DNA of 64,000 nt, taken from contig JAKJXP020000030.1 of NCBI GenBank assembly GCA_022225965.2, positions 248,001 through 312,000 of the forward strand, read 5' to 3'. This document shows positions 43,712-56,207 of the stretch, piece after piece. A model generated the notes under the pieces. That model was given only the letters and a program-made list of their open reading frames with translations. It was not told where the DNA came from and made no database searches. The number at the start of each line of letters is the position of its first letter. The stretch's first letter is position 1. A program made the translations under genes and the position numbers. This DNA is from Diatrype stigma. Its lineage: Eukaryota; Ascomycota; Sordariomycetes; Xylariales; Diatrypaceae.

Positions 43712-45263
43712 TTATCGCCGTCTCAGGTACCAATTGAAGGCGAGCTGGCTGATCTCGTTGTTGAAGGGGGTGGGCACCTCGGCGCCCCCGACGCGCGCGA
43801 CGGGGTGGCGCAGGTAGACGGCGGCGCAGATGTTGGGGTTGACCTCGAGGTAGCGCGGGATGAAGGCGAAGGGGGACATGTACGGCCGCGGCTGCCACGG
43901 CGTCCGGTACGGCTTGCTGGGGTCGTACGGGTTCTCCTCGTCCTCGCGGATCAGCCGCTCGAGGATCCGCCGCTCGTCCCGGGTCAGCTCCGCCTCGCCC
44001 GAGTCCTCCTCTTCCGGCTCGGCGGCCCGCGAGGTCGGGGAGGACAGCCGCAGGTCGGCCATCATGCCCGACAGCTCGTTCGCGATGTCCGACGCCGACG
44101 CGTTCTGCCGGCCCGCGCGTGACAGCAGCGTCCGCGCCTGCCGCGCGAACTCCCGCAGCTTCCGCTTCTGCGCCACCCCCAGCTCCGACTCGTCCACCAC
44201 CTCCTTCGCGCGCTCGATCAGGTCCTGGATCTGCCGCCGCGTCGGCGCCAGGTCCGCCTTCTCCGGATCGGCGACGTCGGTGGTGTCGGGGTCCTGGTAC
44301 GCTGCGGGTGCGGGCTCAGATGCTTGCTCTTCTTCTTCTTCTACAGGCTCTTCGACCTCTTCGCTCGATGCGCTCTTGGCCTTCTTCTTTTTCCGCTTCC
44401 CCGCATCGGCGTCGGCATCGGTCTTCTGTCGGCCCGTTCCTAGCAGCACCATCTCGGGGTCGACTTGGAACATGTCGCCGGGGTTCAGTCTGTAGGAGGG
44501 GTACGGCATCTGTAGTTTGGGTGGGACGCATTAGAGTATCAACAACTTGATTTTATGTATAGCTTGTCTAGGAAGCTCCCACCGACGCCAAGAAAGGAGA
44601 GGAAGGGAATGAAACAGGGTGCGTTATAGAAAGGCTTGGAATTCTCGGGGAGAAGAGGGGAGGGGAAAACTCACCACCTTGCCATTGACCTTAACCTTCC
44701 TGTGAACGCAGAACTGGCGGGCCTGGCGGGCGCTGCTGGCGAACATGGCGCGGAAGACGGCGATGTCGAGGCGGCGCTCCATGGGGGCGAAGGCCATCTG
44801 CATGTAGGGGGTGAGGGTGTTCTTCTCGACGACGGCGGCGCCGTGGGTGGGGGGCTGGTCGCGGCCGGACCCGCGGCCGGCGGCGAGCTCGGAGCCGTCA
44901 TGGCGCGCCATGTAGGCCGGGTCCATGTTGGCGACGCCCAGCAGCCGGCGGCTGAACATGCGCTCCCACTTTCGCTCCACCACGTGCTCGCCGTGGTACG
45001 CCCGCAGCATACCCTTGGCCCGCCACTTCTGCTGGAAGAAGGTCTCGCCGTCGAGGCCGACCTTCGGCTGCCGCATCCGCGCCAGGTTGTACAGGTTGTA
45101 CTTGTTCCATGTCTGCCGGAGTTTCTGTTGTGGAGGAGCAATTCGTCAGGTTAGCCAGCCAGCCAGCCAGCCGGTCGGTTGGGTTGGTCAGAGGAGGGGC
45201 ACCAGGGAAAGAAGGGGGCAGACTTACCGGCCTTTTCAGACCGTGATACCTTCTGGGCTTCAT
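43712..45263 (-). CDS. NAM9: Mitochondrial small-subunit ribosomal protein uS4m (Nam9)
   Basis: Three exons: 45263-45228, 45124-44675 and 44509-43712; introns 103 and 165 nt, both phase 0; 427 aa. The start [20 protein letters not shown] is typical of fungal uS4m. The S4 RNA-binding domain runs across the second intron ([36 protein letters not shown], then [19 protein letters not shown]). A fungal-specific insertion rich in Lys/Ser/Glu follows, then a helical domain, and the C-terminus ([14 protein letters not shown]) is conserved in the family. It binds small-subunit rRNA early in mitoribosome assembly. The GC-rich sequence gives many shadow ORFs. Confidence 0.92.
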
Positions 45264-46446
45264 CTTGCCTTCCTGTCTCCTGTCCTGCGAGGTGCGGGTC
45301 GTCGTGGTCGTCGTTGTCGGCGTATGCGTCCCCCTAAGACTTGGCTGGCTGGCGGGCTGCGCTTCGATTCGGGCTCTAGAAATTTTAGGGTTAATGACGG
45401 ACGGATAAGAGCTTTATCAGCCACCACCGCCACAACATCCCACCTTAACTAGGTACATGTATGTAGTATGTATGTATGTACAATACTTACCTATCTAGGT
45501 ACCTACAGTATGCTTTTTAGGTACCTGCAGCTCTCGAGCCTTTGGCGTTGTGGAACCACATTCACTACCACCCAGTGTGATCAACCCAGTGTGGGAACTC
45601 AAATGCTACGGTAGGACAAGCCCCCCTTTCTTTACTGCTTCGTTATTGGGTAAGTTAATCAACCGAGTTGATCAATGCATATTACAATCACCAATCAAAC
45701 AACTTCAATCCAACCTATCCATTGGTTGTTTCCCGGCATTCGGCATCAATGTACAACTGGGCATTCTCTATTACGCCCTCTAGTATTTCTGGCGGACCGC
45801 TGGCTCCTTTGGCATGGTCGTCAGGGGTTTACATACGCATCTCTTCGGCAGTTGATGATTACAGAACTCATTCTCAACCCTCGCTTATACGAACGGATAT
45901 AAAGGGGAAATAGAGAAGGAGTTACATAGTAAGGGCTCAATCCACATGTGACATCACTGCCATGCATTAACTAGTCCCCTATAACTCAGGTCGGTCAATA
46001 AAGATAGAGTCCTAACTTCGGATGATGTCAACGGCCTTCCCTTATAGACCCACTCATGAGCTCTCACCCGTAGCATCCGCAGCAACGGCAGCATCTTTGC
46101 AATTCATCCAGGTGCAAGAGTTACCAGCTTGTGTCGAAGGATCGTGACATGTCAGAAGTGGGGTGTGTGGGGGTTGTGCCACCTGTATAATTATATAATG
46201 GTGTGAGCTCTACCCCTCGCCCTTCCGAAGCTTCTCTCCTTCTTTTCGTTTCTTATAGTGAGCTCAGAGAGCTCTAGCAGAGTGTTAAATAAAGGATTAT
46301 CTATAGTCATACCCCGGAACTGAGAGCAATATTTTCAGTTCCTAAGGTCACATCTTTGGTTACTGCCACTGGACTTTCTAGCAATACGATAGTATATATC
46401 TTCACTTGTTTTCTACAAAGTAATTACAGTTCAATTTGACCAGAAA
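45264..46446. other. Intergenic, divergent promoters
   Basis: Between uS4m (left) and the iron-type dehydrogenase (right). Holds TAGGTACCTA at 45496-45505 and TAGGTACCTG at 45518-45527. An AT-rich TATATAA-like element is at 46192-46198. No gene seen. Confidence 0.4.
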
Positions 46447-48101
46447 ATGACCGAGACCTTCCGCCCCGCATTCCCGGGCCGGGACCGGCCTATGCTCAGC
46501 TATGGCCTCCCATTCCCCGAGACTATAGTTAAGCATGCGGAAGACACTTTTCACGCTTCGCGCATCTACGTTATATGCTCGGCCTCCCTCGCGCGAAATA
46601 CAGGGAAGCTGGATGAGCTGAAAGCTAAGCTGGGCGGCAAGTTCGTCGGGGTCAGGATCGGCATGCGGCCGCACTCGCAGTGGTCTGAGATTTTCGAGGT
46701 CGCGGAAGAGGTCCGGAAGTTACAAGCAGATCTGCTTGTCACCCTGGGCGGTGGGAGCTTGACGGATGCAGCTAAGATCGTGTCCTATGTACTTCTCCCC
46801 AAAGCGTCAGATATCTGAAAAGGGATGACTCTGTACTAAACTGCACCAGGCTCTCGCAAACGACACCCTGACTCCGGAGACACTATCAACCCTTCTCCCA
46901 ACAAGCCCCAACGCAATCGCGGAGCCGAAGCCGTCCGTCTTGCCTATCGTTTCCATCCCGACCTCACTTTCCGGGGGCGAGTACTCGTCCTTCGCCGGAG
47001 CAACCAACGACGCCACTAAACAGTAAGCGGAAACTTGTGCTTTGGCTTGCACCTTTGCGTTTCAAAGACAGGTCCCTCCCCAAACCCCTATTAACATTGA
47101 TTTCTTCTGTCTCTTACTCCTGAATCACATCCATCCACACGGTTTCACAATCTCTCAAGACGCTACAACACCCACGCCGATGGTAAATCCACAAATAAAC
47201 TTGCTACTTGAAAACTAACCCTATCAAACCTACACGCAGGAAGCTCATGTTCCACGGCGCCGGGCTCCGGGGCCCCGCGCTCGTGATCCTCGACCCGGCC
47301 CTCGCGGTCCTCACGCCGGCGCGGGTCTGGCTCAGCACGGGCGTCAAGGCCGTCGACCACTGCGTCGAGACGCTGTGCGCGGTGCGCGGCGGCGACGACG
47401 CCGCCGACGCCGACGCCCGGCGCGGGCTGGCGAGCCTGATCCCCGGCCTGCTGCAGACCGCTGCTGCTGTGCGGGCACGGGATGCCGGCGGCGACGAGGA
47501 CGAGGGGAAGGTCAGGGAGAAGGATATGGACGCCCGCTTGACGTCGCTGCTCGGCGTCGGCCACGCTATGAGCGCCGCTAGTCGCGGCGTCCCGCTCGGC
47601 GCGAGCCACGGCATCGGACACCAGCTGGGACCGATGGGCATCGGGCATGGCGAGACGAGCTGCAGTAAGTCTTTCTTTACCTTACCTACCTAGGCCTGAG
47701 CGAACGAAACGGTAAAAGGCCAGGAGACTAACGCTAGATGTTGCTTTTCAGTCCTGCTACCGGCCGTATGCGCCGTCAACTACGCGCGCGGCGCCAACGT
47801 CGCCCGCCAGGACGCCGTCGCCGCGGAGCTGTGGAAGCAGCCGCTGGCGGCGGAGCTCTTCGAGGCGAGGGGCTTCCGCCGGCCGAGCGACGGGGGCGGA
47901 GGGACGCCGTTGAGCGAGCTGCTGGACGCCTTTATCCGCGGCGCGCTCGGGATGCCGCGGACGCTCAAGGAGTTCGGGATCGGGGAGGACCAGCTGGACA
48001 GCATCGCGGACTACAGCCTGCTCGATCACTGGGTGAAGACGAACCCGGCCCCGCTGGATAAAGATGGCATCTTGGAGATCTTGAGGTCGGTGTGCGGGTG
48101 A
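46447..48101 (+). CDS. Iron-type alcohol dehydrogenase, maleylacetate reductase-like
   Basis: Four exons: 46447-46788, 46850-47022, 47240-47664 and 47752-48101; introns 61, 217 and 87 nt; 429 aa. The nucleotide site TLGGGSLTDAAK is at 99-110 and PTSLSGGEYSSFAG follows, as in maleylacetate reductases. Metal-site residues lie in GVKAVDHCVE and GASHGIGHQLG. The 217-nt intron contains a tempting mini-exon (47160-47182), but including it breaks the frame; skipping it joins ATKQ to KLMFHG, which fits the family. Maleylacetate reductase converts maleylacetate to 3-oxoadipate with NAD(P)H at the end of hydroxyquinol degradation. It may serve the aromatic enzymes 20 kb upstream, although other substrates are possible. 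Confidence 0.83.
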
Positions 48102-48990
48102 GGAAACCTAAATGTAGTTTTCTCTCGCATCTTCTGAGAAATACTGGTGCGATGAGGCGTAGCTCATAGACTATAGTGAGGTCCGTAACCACGCACGCAT
48201 CTTGACTACTCATAATCACCTGTGTACAACATGAGCAATGCATCAATCTGTCTACATCCAGAGGGACGTCGAGACCTGGCGAGGCTGGCAGCCAGCAAGG
48301 CAAGCAAAGATCTTACCAAGTAGTATAGGGTTAGGTGGTCAGATAGGTAACCATCTTGTCAAGGCTGGTTTTTGCCACAGTCGTGCAACCCACCTTGTGA
48401 ATATCATTGACCCCTATTTTTAGGCTTTTGGCGGAGTGTATGTCTTAGTGCAGTTCTGTGGGTGTTCACATCTGGGACATTCCGCGTATCAGATTATCGT
48501 ATTACAACCAGGCAATTGGCTCTGTCGTTACCGAAGCCTCGCTTGTCAGCCTTCGCCCCCCTTAGTCGCGTTGTAGTTGATAGAGGATCATCCCACGGCC
48601 ATGACTCTATGGCCCCCATGTCACATCTGCAGAACCAGTGGAGGGCCAAGTACGGCACCCAAAGCTATATTTGATAATATTCTTGTGGTTTCTGGTAGGA
48701 CTGGGTCGTAATTCACATGTCTTATTCATGACAAGGTTGATTTCTCAGTCAGCACGGAGAGTCAGGTTCGACTAGTTGTTCCACTAGTTCAGTTCATGAG
48801 GGCAGAAGGGAAAGGGGCTGAATGACAGACACCCTGTCAGGCTGTCTGTGACACGACCTTTTTGTATCGAGAGAGTTCCAATGATCTCCCTGGTTTGTGA
48901 AAATGACAACCATATCTGATATACTGTTAGTTACCCGACCTGCAAGTTGAGTCTTGAATATAACATAACAGGCTTGCATATAAATGAATC
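48102..48990. other. Intergenic spacer
   Basis: 3' flank of the dehydrogenase and promoter of the lectin-like gene. Short frames only. No gene seen. Confidence 0.4.
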
Positions 48991-50430
48991 ATGGCTCAAG
49001 GAGACTCATTACCATGCACAATGCCGCAATATAGCGACTTAGAAGTTCGACAACTCGAGACATATCCTCCACATGATCGCAATGAAAGTACCAAAGAGGC
49101 TATAGGAAAACACCCCATCTTTCATCTCCAGTCCGACCAAGAAACATCGTGGTCTCCAGGAAAACCTCAGCCTGCGGCTCATGGGAATGCGTATTGGACT
49201 TGTACACTGTCAAAGGCCAAATTTTACGTGGTTATAACAATCGGAATACTAGCGATGATTGGAGCCATCGCCGGCGGCATTGCCGGCAGCTTGCGGAGCA
49301 GACACGGTGACCCCGAGGGTCCGGGTGGGAGCCCAAACTTGGCAAATAACTCGACAACGGAAGCCAGCGTTAACATCCTTAGCACATCGAGGTTGGCGTC
49401 TTCGAACTGGACGGACTCAGAGGGGGTTCTTCATCGGATCGTCTTCTTCCAAGACCCATACAATGCTATCATAGCTCGACGTTGGGATTCTCGGACTAGG
49501 GATTGGGTCACAAGTAATGTTACGAACCTTATGAGAGGGTCTGGGAAACTACTGAATCCTGCACCGGCCTCACCCCTGGCGAGTGCTGCTTGCAGTTATA
49601 ATAGTAAGAAATTCGAAGTGCACCTCTGGTTCCTAACTGTGGACGATTCCATATGCGGAGCCAGGTTGATGTGCCCCGACGATTCGCCTAATAAATGGGA
49701 AGACAATCCATTCGTAGGTATGCACACACGACCAGGGTCCCAGCTTGCGGCGGCATGGCAACGCTGCTGGGATGAAACATGTTACGGCAACTGGGTCGTG
49801 GCCTATCAGACGCTTAGCGGACATATTAATACAGCCAACTCAAGCAACTGGGAAAATCCGACAAAGGTCCTCGATAAGAGTGAGGTTGCGGATACCTCTA
49901 GCTTGAGCTTAGTGCCTCAACTAAACGAAGATAGGAGGGCCAGCTCGGTAGCTCTTGCAACGGAGAGCTTCAGTTCAGGGGCGGCTGGTTCTGTTATGCA
50001 GAAGTCGTCGGTATACAAAGGGCAGTGGCGCCTTGGTACGTTAGACAACGCCATCCACTAGTTAGCTGATGTTAAGCAGTCTATTATGACATCCCTGGAG
50101 GCTAACAGACAGGCAGATGACCCGCTGATGGAAGACATGCCGTCGTCTTCGCCAAGGCTTCAATTTGCTGCCATCCCAATGGCAAACTTCACGCAGACTA
50201 TGTTCCTGGCTCTTCTGCCAAATGGCACGGTGGCGGGCGTGTGGCGAGGCGGGGACTTCAGATTCATCCCGAGTCTGAACTTCGTGGGAGGGCCACCCGT
50301 GAACTTCTCTGCCATATCGACCAGCGAAGACGGAATGATGTACGGAATGTTCAATGATGAAGTACTGGAATATAAGCCAGATGATTCGGATCTGTCCAAT
50401 TTCGTGTACGTTGGTCGCGTTTTTCCGTAG
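48991..50430 (+). CDS. Lectin-like type II membrane protein interrupted by in-frame TAG
   Basis: One frame runs from ATG 48991 to the stop at 50430 except for a TAG at 50059-50061; without it the product would be 478 aa. Residues about 78-104 form a transmembrane anchor (VVITIGILAMIGAIAGGIAG) after a cytosolic N-terminus. The outer part carries repeats with WDSRTRDWV, AACSYNSKKFEVHLWFL, AAAWQRC and MFLALLPNGTVAGVW, which suggest a beta-propeller of the fungal fucose-lectin type; it has several N-glycosylation sites. The part after the stop has the same style and ends naturally. A GTACGT donor precedes the stop, but the only in-phase acceptor gives a 30-nt intron, too short for a fungus. So it is either a recent nonsense allele, a sequencing error, or truncated. 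Confidence 0.6.
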
Positions 50431-51653
50431 TTATTATATAGAAGTTGATAGGGCAGGAGAAACACAGAAAGGGGCAAAGTCTTAGCATAGAGAATATCGA
50501 ATGATAATTAAGCACGCCTGTACTTACGGTGACAGATAAGTCTAAGTATGATACTAGTCCTCTGAGCTTAGCCCATAATTAAAACGAAGTCCCCTCATTC
50601 CGCCACCGTATAACAGAGAAAACGGCTATTCAAAGATGAAGGCGGAAAATACCAGTCCAGTTCATGGTTAACAGCCCATGTAGTAATATTGATTCGGTAT
50701 AGTGAGGTCCCGATTGACCAATTATCATGAGAAGGAGTGAAATATTCTCAAGGTACGTAGAAAACTTCGTAAGAGTCTACAAGTAAAGGTTAACTAAGAG
50801 CCTATCCAACGTGGTTTTCTATACATTAGACGGTATGAACTTACTAATAAGGCCATCCGAAAAAGCGCCCACACACCACAAGCCACGAGATTCAGTGACG
50901 TCGCCGACGGCAGCATATTGTTGCACTGCTTCCAAGAAAGTCGTGAAACGAGGACCAAAGCATCTGCGGGCGCCGCTACCACCCTCCTTGCGGACCTTTT
51001 GGTTGACGGGCTGTTAGATTCATTATATCCTGTATCTTGGCCGGTAGCCTCGAAGTTGATTCTCTGTGAGCTTGGAATGCGAGCTTGTCCACGCTACCCA
51101 GGAGCTCTTCAAAGTCCGACACAGCTTTGCCCAACTCAACCTCCGAATTCAGAGGACCGGTATTAGACAGCATGAGTGCCATCTCTTTTCAGACTTGACG
51201 GGAACTCGACAGTCCAATGCATTCCTGATTGAAACCGCGAAGCTTACAGTTGTCGGGACTATTGAAAGAGGCAAGGCGAGTGATGCTGAACGATGTAACT
51301 GTAGAGTAAGCCTTATCGTTCAGCCTGACGTGGCTGTGATTTAGCCAATAATGGGTTGGTTGCCATGGCATACTACCTGTCAAATTATGGCCAGCATTTT
51401 TGGCGATCCCGCGCCTCACCCACCGCCTACCAAGCCCAGAGGATGTCGTCCAGGATTTGTCCATGTAGGCAGACAACCCATTGAAACCAGTTACAAAGTG
51501 GTGTGTAACGCCGGCAAATAAGCTGATATACTACATTGATTATGCCTATGGATACAGTGGAGAGATTCCTTTTGCCCCCTCCGCCCCTTGGCGCCCTTCC
51601 CAAGGGGGCCCCCTGAATGATCCTAGGCTCGTTACGTTCGTTTTTTGCGTCTC
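50431..51653. other. Intergenic, convergent 3' ends
   Basis: 1.2 kb between the lectin-like gene and PHB2. Frames at 51066-51476 lack motifs. No gene seen. Confidence 0.4.
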
Positions 51654-52724
51654 TCATTTCTTCTGATCGTCGCCGCTGAAGACGTTCAGGCCGAGGCCTT
51701 CGGAGTCGAGCATCAGCCGGTTCCGGCCGCCCGACTCCTGCATCTGAGCGGCGATGGCGCGCGCGTTCTCGATCTTCTTCAGCTCGACGTAAGCCTTGTT
51801 CTTCTTGATGGCGTCTCCGATTAGCTCGGCCGACCGCGCCTCACCCTGCGCCTTGACCACCATCGCCTGCTTCTCCTGCCGCGCCTTGTCGACGACGAAG
51901 GCCGCCCGCTGCGCATCCTGCTGCGCCACCTGCTTCGCCTCGACGGCTGCCGTGAACTCGGGCGAGAAGGCGAGGTGCTGCAAGTCGTGTTAGCAACAAT
52001 ACCGATATATTTGAAATGCAATGATCAAAGATAACGTACAGTTAATGAGACGTCGTCAAGTAGGATGTTGAATCTAGCCGCTCTCCCTGACAAGTTGTCG
52101 CGAACCAGTCTCGCTACACTCTCACGCTGTGTAATCAACTGGCTGGCGTTGAACTGCGCTACGACACTTTTGAGCACCTCGTTCACGATAGACGGCAGCA
52201 CGCGCTCGTCGTAGTCCTGACCAAGCGTCCTGTAGATCTGGGGCAGGGCCTGGACGTCCGGCCTCGAGAGGACACGGCAGGTGATGTTTACCATCTGCAG
52301 ATCCTTGGTGCCGGTGAGGGAGGAGACGTTTCTCGGCTTCGCGCGGACATCGTAATCGATCGGGGTCTCGAACCATGGGATCATGATATGTGTACCTATA
52401 GTGGGGGAAGAGAGTGTGTAAGTGCGTGCTCAGTATATGTTACGTAGTGTAGTAGTATAGATGCGGCCGGGTTCGCCGGACTGGGGATCCTTCCATACCT
52501 TCACTGTAGATTTCCTTGCTGACACCGCTTACCCTCCGGTACTTGATAGCACGATGTCCACCGTCCACGTTGAAGAGCGAGTTCTGTATCAGGAGGGCGC
52601 CACCACCGAGCAAGGCGGCTCCCATGACGGCTCCGAGTCCGCCGGGGGGACGGCCGCGGGGCTGGTTCTGGCGTATCATTTGCCGAGCCCGCTGTATATA
52701 CTCATCAATCGGCGATCGAGACAT
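51654..52724 (-). CDS. PHB2: Prohibitin-2
   Basis: Three exons: 52724-52499, 52395-52040 and 51977-51654; introns 103 and 62 nt; 301 aa, the usual length. A hydrophobic N-terminal segment ([21 protein letters not shown]) anchors it in the mitochondrial inner membrane. The PHB domain follows with [37 protein letters not shown] and [29 protein letters not shown], all diagnostic of prohibitins; the sequence is of the PHB2 rather than PHB1 type. The C-terminus is a coiled coil ([21 protein letters not shown]). PHB1 and PHB2 form ring complexes that support cristae, m-AAA protease control and respiratory assembly. Confidence 0.95.
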
Positions 52725-53524
52725 CTTGTGTATTTATCGGTCGGCAGGGCGGTGGAATGTACGTATTGTTGCAAGGTGACCGCTGTGAAGGTCGAAGATT
52801 CCCTCTCTTGACTTGACTTGACTTGCTGAACCCTCATGCACTCGCTCACAGTCGATCAGGTGAAGCTCAAAACGATAAAGCTTAGTGGCCCGGTTTTTTT
52901 CTCTTAGGTGAAGGTGGAGGGCGGGCAGCTTACTTAATGCGATATCCGCCGCTAAGCTAAAGCAGTGCATACATGTATGTACCTGCCCACTACGCAGGTA
53001 TCTACCAACAGCCCTCCAGCTGGTACTGTTCCTCGGCTGGGGAGATACAAACATACATGTATGTAGGTAGGTAGGTACTTTGTAGGTATGGGTTCCCAGG
53101 TTGTACTGTACCTGACCAGCAACGGCCCCGGATACTAACTTAACCCCACTAAAATTGAAGCTTGCAGAAGCTCTAACTGACTGAGGTGGTTACCTGGACC
53201 TCCAATCTTTTATCCTTTCTGAAGAGGAACATGATTAATACGGTACCTATTAACATCAACAAAGAACCTTTGGAAAGGCCTTAGTCGCAAACTCTTTAGC
53301 AGATACTTAGGTAGTTGCTTACCATTGAGTGTGGCTGGTTCTTGACTCTTCCTTGACTGTGTTCGGTCGAACAGGACGCATCAATTCCCTTGTGCTTCAC
53401 ATAAAAATCCATCCCATCCTTCGACGACACGTACAGTGGCTGCTCTAGCAATACCGTCGGCTCAATCTCCTGAGGCTTGATAAGTTACTACTATTTTCCG
53501 GTGCTGCCGAACCTAGTTGGCACA
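52725..53524. promoter_or_regulatory. Divergent promoter region PHB2 / CstF64
   Basis: The two housekeeping genes start on either side of this 800-bp spacer. TAGGTAGGTAGGTAC words occur at about 53062-53076, and a CTTGA tandem run at about 52807-52824. No ORF with motifs. Confidence 0.45.
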
Positions 53525-54616
53525 ATGTCAACAAAACCCCCCTCACGCGTGGTCTTTGTGGGGAATATCCCTTATGGTAACTTCCCCCGTTGTCAATGCT
53601 TATTTTCCTAAGCCCCCTGCTCACACCAATACGCAGGTCTTTCCGAAGAGCAGATAACCGAAATCTTCAACACTGCTGGAAAGGTCATCAACTTCCGTCT
53701 TGTATACGATCGTGATACCGGACGACCTAAGGGTTTCGGTTTCGCCGAATATCCTGACGCAGGTACGTAGTGTTTACACCCCATCGCAACTGGTACGAGA
53801 TAGCCAGCAGCTCCGCTCACATATATGTCCTCCTTTGCTACAGACTCCGCCGCCTCGGCAGTTCGGAACATCAACGACTACGAAATCATGGGCCGCAAGC
53901 TACGGGTCGACTATAGTACGGAAGGTCGTGTGGACGGAGACGATGGTGGAAATGGCAGTTCCAACAACAACGGCAACAACAACAACAACAACGCCGGTAG
54001 TTACAACGCCCAGTCGAATGGCGCCTCCGCACCCGCACCCGCTGGTGCTCTGCCTCCTCTGCCCCCGGGCAAGGAACTGCCCCCCGGTGTGAGCGCTGTC
54101 GACGCCATCTCCCAGACCCTCAACACTCTACCGCCTGCGCAGCTCCTCGACATCCTCTCCCAGATGAAGTCGCTAGCCACTACCGATCCCGGCCGGGCCA
54201 CCGAGCTCCTGCAGCAGGCGCCCCAGCTTTCGTTCGCCATCTTCCAGGCCCTGCTCCTCATGGGCCTCGTGTCGCCGGAGGCGATCCACTCCGTCATCGA
54301 CACGACAGCCGCTCCGCCACCCGTTGCACAACCACCTGCGGGCTATCCTCCCGCCGGCGTGATGCCGCCAGCCTACCCCATCGTCCCGACCGGCACGCCT
54401 CCCGTCGCCGCTCCGTACGCGCCACCCCCTACAACCTCGGCTGCGCCCCAGAGTGCCTACGCGCCGCCCCCTGCTGCTGCCGCGGTAGCCCCCGACCAGG
54501 AGGCCCTCATCCAGCAGGTTATGAGTTTGCCCGACGAGGTCATCAACCAGCTGCCCGAAGCAGAGAGGCAGCAGATCCTGACGCTGCGCGCGACTTTGTC
54601 TCAGGGTCGGCGTTGA
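53525..54616 (+). CDS. RNA15: Cleavage stimulation factor 64 kDa subunit / Rna15 homologue
   Basis: Three exons: 53525-53576, 53637-53762 and 53844-54616; introns 60 and 81 nt; 316 aa. Residues about 9-86 form an RRM with RNP2 VVFVGNIPYG and RNP1 KGFGFAEY. A Gly/Asn-rich linker follows, then the hinge domain (QTLNTLPPAQLLDILSQMKSL...QAPQLSFAIFQALLLMGLV) that binds CstF77/Rna14. After a Pro/Ala-rich segment the C-terminal helical bundle is present (QEALIQQVMSLPDEVINQLPEAERQQILTLR), which contacts Pcf11 and symplekin-like partners. The protein recognises U/GU-rich elements in pre-mRNA for 3'-end cleavage and polyadenylation in the nucleus. Complete and intact. Confidence 0.95.
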
Positions 54617-56207
54617 TGGAACATGTCATGTCGGTGATGGAGACGCGATTTCGGCTCGGCTCGGCTCTGCTCGGCAGGGAGGAAGGCTGTCTAGGAGTTT
54701 CAGGCGCGATCAGTGTAGTGTGTGGCATTGGTTTTCATACCCCAGGCGATGTGGCGTTTTTCTTGCTTTCGAACGGTGGACAACAAAAGCAATTGGCATT
54801 TGGACATGAGCTCTCGGACGCATTTTAGGTCGCGCGAAAGGGGTACATCGAGCTCCTTCCATGATCTGCAGGGTTGGTAAAGATTTGTCTAAAGACTGAT
54901 GATAATTGAGTGTACAGCTGTGGCTAGACGATAGGTAGCATAGCACGAGGCATTAGCATGTTATTTGCTAGCTCTGTCTATTATATGAATCCTGATGAGG
55001 CTTATCTACACCATCCTCCCTCTCACTATCGACTTGGTAGAGATGTTAATGAGGTTGATGCAACTACGAATGCGAATTGAATGTGTGATTGCATATGCAT
55101 ATCCGAATATAAGATCTGTAATCCTGAGCAAACGAGGTTTGGCTTAGCGAGAAGTAGGTAAGCTTCTGCTGATATGAACAGTGTTATTTCGTCCAAACCA
55201 GAGCTGGATGTAAGATTTAGAGCTGGCAATATTCTATCTACTACTAACTCCTCGTAAACATGAAGTTTTCGTTGCCGATGGTCTATATTTCGAAAGCGGG
55301 CTATGATCAAGAGTCGGTCAACGACGGTTACGCGGAATCGATAAGCACAGATGCCCTTCCCGGAGTGCGCTTATGCATGGATGGATGCGGTCTACGATGA
55401 CGTTATTGATATATCTGGTACTTATCAATATCACAAGCAGACCGATTCCAGTGATTGGTTTTACAGTTAAAGAGTCCATATTCTCTGTATATGCGTCAAT
55501 ATCAAGTAATGGGATATACTTCTGATCGATATCCAACGTTGGCCTGGGAATACGCCCCTCCACTGTTAACCAGGTAAACAGGTCAAACGTTGACAACAAA
55601 CCTTATTATATTAGATATTGACTACATCTTGAGTTGAGAGTGGACCAACAAATGATCGTTGATCTTTTGCTAGCACGAACTGTTTGCGGGGATATAATAA
55701 CCTTTAAAGGTTGTTCGCCCTGAAAGTCATGCGAAAGTCATGCAGGGTTTCATTATCGGGAACCGGAACACCACCAGTTACAGTGTGTATATACCTGTAT
55801 GTATACTACATCCAGGTACCTACAGGCTCCAGTACGCATGCTCACCTGCTAAGCTTTGCTACTTTACGGTCGTAGTACACGTGGATGACGGCTACTTGTC
55901 TGACATCACCTGCACCTACGAAGCCTAGACCACAGGTGGGCTGTAGTTAGGTACCTCATCTGCTCGAATAACAAGACGCCAATTTCAGTTCCTCTCAACT
56001 TCACAACTGCATACCGACAATGAACATAACATCATTTGATATTGTTGCTGATTCTTGACCATTCACCCTTAGATTCTTTTGTAACTATGGCAGTCAATTG
56101 AATAGCGAACTACGAGACATCAATTAGCTGCAGAGCGAGGGTGTTGGTAGGCTATCTTGGAATCGTATTATTTATTACTACTACCTACATACTTAGCATA
56201 GTTGTAA
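54617..56207. other. Intergenic 1.6 kb
   Basis: 3' flank of RNA15 and promoter/leader of the CorA-type gene. Two minus-strand frames (55026-55310, 55318-55599) have no motif, and the second has no ATG near its start. TAGGTACCTC is at 55948-55957. No gene supported. Confidence 0.4.

Noticed and set aside
43860..44495. 211-codon + strand frame opposite NAM9
   Set aside because: Serine/arginine-rich shadow of the coding strand; no independent evidence.
47160..47182. Mini-exon reading RYNTHAD in the iron-type dehydrogenase
   Set aside because: Including it leaves one base short at the next junction and puts the following exon out of frame; skipping it keeps frame and matches the family.
50036..50065. 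30-nt intron removing the TAG in the lectin-like gene
   Set aside because: Donor GTACGT is good and the phase works, but 30 nt is below the usual minimum for fungal introns and has no branch site.
55026..55599. Two consecutive minus-strand frames
   Set aside because: No motif, and the second lacks an ATG start; a remnant exon is possible but cannot be supported.
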